DNA from: Bacillota bacterium
GTDB lineage: Bacteria > Bacillota_C > Negativicutes > CTSoil-072
NCBI GenBank assembly: GCA_017861495.1
Contig: JAGFXW010000104.1
Span: 1 to 8,006 of the forward strand
DNA length: 8,006 nt
Direction of reading: 5' to 3'
In this document: positions 6,348 through 8,006 of the stretch, piece by piece
Layout: the number at the start of each line of letters is the position of its first letter
Position numbering within the stretch: position 1 is the stretch's first letter
Notes under the pieces: model-generated
What the model was told of the DNA's origin: nothing
The model's input: the letters and a program-made list of their open reading frames with translations, nothing else
The model's database searches: none
Translations under genes and position numbers: made by a program

Positions 6348-7634
6348 CTACAGCGCCTTCTGCTCTCCTTCTACACCCGTTTTCAAAACCAGCGGAACAT
6401 CCGGTTTTACAAAGATCCAGGCAATAATCCCTACAACCGCAGACGCCGCCGTCAACAGGATCGCAGCCTGCCAACCGAAGTGCGTGGCTATCCAAGCCGT
6501 TACCAGAGGAGCGAGAACTCCGCCAATATTGCCCCAGAAATTCATCCACCCGGAAACGGAGCCGGTAAACCGGCCGCCAATGTCGGTTGCCGCCGCCCAA
6601 GAAGCGCTAAAGGTAAAGCCTAACGACCCCAGCGACAATGTAAGCCACAACACATTCATCCACGGCGTTGTCGCTACTGCTCCCAAATACAGAAAAACCG
6701 AACAACAAATCAAGCCGACTGCGCCAAATACCGTCCGCGCTTTATGTTTCGAAAGGCCCATGGAGATCAATTTGTCGCTGAGAAATCCGGTAGCGATTAC
6801 TACGGCACAAAGTGCCGCCCAGGGAAACGCTGCTGCAAAACCCATTTTTTGCAGGGAAAAACCTTGCGCTTCCATTAAGTACATCGGCAGCCAAGCCAAA
6901 AACACAAACATGATATAGTCGGTAATAAAGTATTGCAGCCCAATGGCCCAAAATTGAGAAGACGCCATAAAGCTCTTCCAAGGCGCCATCTCCTTCTTCT
7001 CTTCCACAATTTCCATACCAGCTTCAATATGGTCTATTTCAGCCTGGTTTACAAACGGGCTTTGGCGAGGCGAATCTTTAACCAGATAATACCAACCAAG
7101 GGCAAGCACCGCCCCGGCAACACCAAAACTGATAAATACCGCCCGCCAACCGAATGCCATCATAATCGCCACTACGATCGCCGGACCAAACACCGGACCA
7201 ATAAAGGCGCCGCCCAACGCAGTCGAGTACGCCGTAGCTTTTTCCGACTTGCTGAACCAACGGTACACTGCGGTATTTAAGGTCGGTGGAATGGGTCCTT
7301 CGCCCATGCCAAACAAAAACCGGATCGCAGCAAAACTCATAAGACTGTTAGCGACAGCGGTTAGGCCGGTAAAAAACGACCACCACAGAACGCCTAAACT
7401 AATAACCTTGCGCGGGCCAAAATATTCCCCCAATATGCCTCCCGGAATTTGCATCAAAGCATAACCGAGAAAAAACATGGTTTGCAGGAAGCCCATGTCC
7501 ATTTTCGTAAAGGAAAACTCATTCATAATAAAAGGAGTAGCAACCGATAAGTTCACCCTATCCATGTACGATAGGAAATTTATCAAAAACATCATGACAA
7601 CGATTACCCAACGAAACTTTGTCGCTTTATTCAT
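6348..7634 (-). CDS. MFS transporter, anion:cation symporter (ACS) family, sugar-acid/organic-acid uptake
   Basis: A 428-residue inner-membrane carrier with about 12 hydrophobic segments in two halves and a charged central loop (about 185-222), as in proton-coupled uptake of galactonate, glucarate or hexuronates (DgoT, GudP, ExuT). The ACS signature YMDRVNLSVATPFI is at 23-36, the loop 2-3 motif region GGILGEYFGPRK at 65-76, and RFLFGMGEGPIPP at 105-117. D25 and E112 are 87 residues apart, the spacing I recall for the proton-coupling acids D46/E133 of E. coli DgoT. I start at the ATG at 7634: GAGGAG lies seven bases upstream and the protein opens with a typical short basic tail; the longer frame from 7691 adds 19 atypical residues. 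It precedes the larA-like and ilvD-like genes, so it probably imports their substrate. Family is confident; the precise ligand is not. Confidence 0.88.
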   Translation of the reverse strand: MNKATKFRWVIVVMMFLINFLSYMDRVNLSVATPFIMNEFSFTKMDMGFLQTMFFLGYALMQIPGGILGEYFGPRKVISLGVLWWSFFTGLTAVANSLMSFAAIRFLFGMGEGPIPPTLNTAVYRWFSKSEKATAYSTALGGAFIGPVFGPAIVVAIMMAFGWRAVFISFGVAGAVLALGWYYLVKDSPRQSPFVNQAEIDHIEAGMEIVEEKKEMAPWKSFMASSQFWAIGLQYFITDYIMFVFLAWLPMYLMEAQGFSLQKMGFAAAFPWAALCAVVIATGFLSDKLISMGLSKHKARTVFGAVGLICCSVFLYLGAVATTPWMNVLWLTLSLGSLGFTFSASWAAATDIGGRFTGSVSGWMNFWGNIGGVLAPLVTAWIATHFGWQAAILLTAASAVVGIIAWIFVKPDVPLVLKTGVEGEQKAL

Positions 7635-7639
7635 TGTAT

Positions 7640-7647
7640 CACTCCTC
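7640..7647 (-). promoter_or_regulatory. ribosome binding site that sets the MFS start
   Basis: GAGGAGTG on the minus strand stands five bases before the ATG at 7634 (GAGGAG seven bases before). It favours the 428-residue form over the start at 7691, whose upstream GGGG is almost adjacent to its ATG. Confidence 0.65.
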
Positions 7648-7665
7648 ATTTTTTGCCAACTCAAT

Positions 7666-7671
7666 AGTATA
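7666..7671 (-). promoter_or_regulatory. -10-like box close to the MFS start
   Basis: TATACT on the minus strand would give a leader of about 25 bases before the MFS ATG, but the sequence 16-18 bases upstream (GAAATG region) does not resemble a -35 box. Weak candidate. Confidence 0.2.
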
Positions 7672-7680
7672 ATATCCTCG

Positions 7681-7722
7681 CTAAAATCCATTTCCCCAGC
7701 CGATTAGAAGTTTCCGAACCAT
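7681..7722 (-). CDS. possible 13-codon leader peptide ORF (speculative)
   Basis: ATG at 7722-7720, preceded by AAAGGGGG four bases upstream, opens a frame encoding MVRKLLIGWGNGF and ends at TAG 7683-7681, 46 bases before the MFS start. The strong purine run before so short a frame is suggestive of a leader peptide, but no run of a regulatory amino acid or attenuator pair is evident, and chance is a fair explanation. Confidence 0.15.
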   Translation of the reverse strand: MVRKLLIGWGNGF

Positions 7723-7801
7723 TAATCCCCCTTTCTTTTTATCTTCACACACTCCCTTCTTCGTAGTAAAAGTACCCGGTCCGCATCCATTTCTTTTAAT
7801 G

Positions 7802-7820
7802 TGTTTCGCAATGCGATACA
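7802..7820. promoter_or_regulatory. 19-bp near-perfect palindrome, candidate operator
   Basis: The sequence TGTTTCGCAATGCGATACA is symmetric about base 7811, with eight of nine arm positions matching. Its size and form suit a dimeric regulator; TTCGC..GCGAA-like cores occur in some IclR-family operators, but the protein is not identifiable. It lies just downstream of the -10-like box at 7841-7849, a usual place for a repressor block, and about 170 bases before the MFS start. Confidence 0.5.
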
Positions 7821-7840
7821 ACGTTCTGATAATTACGAAA

Positions 7841-7849
7841 TGTATAATA
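7841..7849 (-). promoter_or_regulatory. -10-like element of a possible distal MFS promoter
   Basis: The minus strand reads TATTATACA, offering TATTAT or TATACA as -10 boxes. The upstream region is T-rich (TTTTTT or TTTAAT at 17-base spacing), a poor -35 match. The adjoining palindrome supports a regulated promoter here, with a leader of about 200 bases. Confidence 0.3.
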
Positions 7850-7917
7850 CCTTCTGTTTTTCTATTAAAAAATCCTTTAAAATTTTTATTTATTTATAAT
7901 ATTGTGAATTTATCTCG

Positions 7918-8006
7918 TTAACAGCCTGTAAGACCCCGCCCTCTTAGGTCGGGGATCAACAGGCTATAACACTCGAACTAAGTTCGCTCTAAGGGTTCGG
8001 CGGGGG
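7918..8006 (-). mobile_element. possible right end of an IS200/IS605-family (TnpB-type) element, truncated by the window
   Basis: Bases 7923-7965 form a two-layer hairpin: AGCCTGT/ACAGGCT outside and GACCCCG/CGGGGATC inside with one bulged A and an 11-base loop. Next to it CGAAC (7974-7978) can pair with either of two GTTCG copies (7982-7986 or 7995-7999). Imperfect bulged subterminal hairpins shortly after the end of tnpB are typical of this IS family, and TTAAC at the outer flank resembles IS605-type sites. The gene body is outside the window. The alternative is an intrinsic hairpin of an unrelated upstream gene, though no T-run follows the stem on the minus strand. Confidence 0.35.
7978..8006 (-). 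CDS. possible last codons of a TnpB-like gene (partial)
   Basis: One minus-strand frame entering from the right edge reads PAEPLERT and stops at TAG (7980-7978). Many TnpB proteins end in a P-x-E-P-x-E-R-T type tail, and the stop lies 13 bases before the bulged hairpin at 7965-7923, the expected order for such an element. Eight residues are far too few for a firm call, and the other two frames also stop in this stretch. Confidence 0.25.

Larger units (their letters stand above)
7635..7977. other. long gene-free leader upstream of the MFS gene
   Basis: No credible gene was found in these bases. Reading on the minus strand it holds, in order: the hairpin at the putative element end (7965-7923), an AT-rich stretch (about 7860-7915), a -10-like TATTATACA (7849-7841), a 19-bp palindrome (7820-7802), a purine-rich stretch with AAAGGGGG before a 13-codon frame (7722-7681), a second -10-like TATACT (7671-7666), and the MFS ribosome site. 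It is probably the regulatory region of the metabolic cluster. Confidence 0.5.

Noticed and set aside
6322..6918. Plus-strand frame of 198 codons opposite the transporter gene
   Set aside because: It is rich in proline, threonine and lysine with no recognisable domain and is fully antisense to a convincing MFS protein; a shadow frame.
7635..7665. TTGGCA near the MFS start as a sigma-54 promoter
   Set aside because: The second conserved element (TTGC at the right spacing) is absent and the site overlaps the region just upstream of the ribosome binding site.

Overview
The window reads as chromosomal DNA of a low-to-mid GC Bacillota. All convincing genes lie on the minus strand. The Bacillus-style RlmN, the purine-rich Shine-Dalgarno sequences and the oxygen-labile type of IlvD/Edd dehydratase fit a spore-former-like or anaerobic Firmicute; a Negativicutes (Sporomusa-like) host is only a guess. 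No rRNA, tRNA or CRISPR array was seen.

Layout from right to left, the direction of transcription. The right edge (about 7918-8006) carries nested hairpins and what may be the last codons of a TnpB-like gene, suggesting the end of an IS200/IS605-type element. A gene-poor leader of over 300 bases follows, with a 19-bp near-perfect palindrome and -10-like boxes. Next comes a three-gene metabolic cluster: an MFS organic-anion transporter of the ACS (DgoT/GudP/ExuT-like) family, a LarA-like (nickel-pincer 2-hydroxyacid racemase/epimerase superfamily) protein, and an IlvD/Edd-family dehydratase. Between transporter and LarA gene lie a weak terminator-like hairpin, a long inverted repeat and a good sigma-A promoter, so larA-ilvD can probably be expressed apart from the transporter. 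A strong intrinsic terminator closes the cluster at 3071-3116.

Downstream and probably unrelated are rlmN (23S rRNA/tRNA adenine C2 methyltransferase), a LysE-family exporter, and the first 340 codons of a 7TM-PAS membrane sensor whose output domain is beyond the left edge. This sensor gene occupies bases 1-1022 and is cut by the window edge.

Working model (inference): the transporter imports a sugar acid or other polyhydroxy acid, the LarA homologue inverts its C2 hydroxyl, and the IlvD/Edd enzyme dehydrates the product to a 2-keto-3-deoxy acid. No aldolase, kinase, dedicated regulator or larB/larC/larE cofactor genes are in view, so the substrate is unknown.
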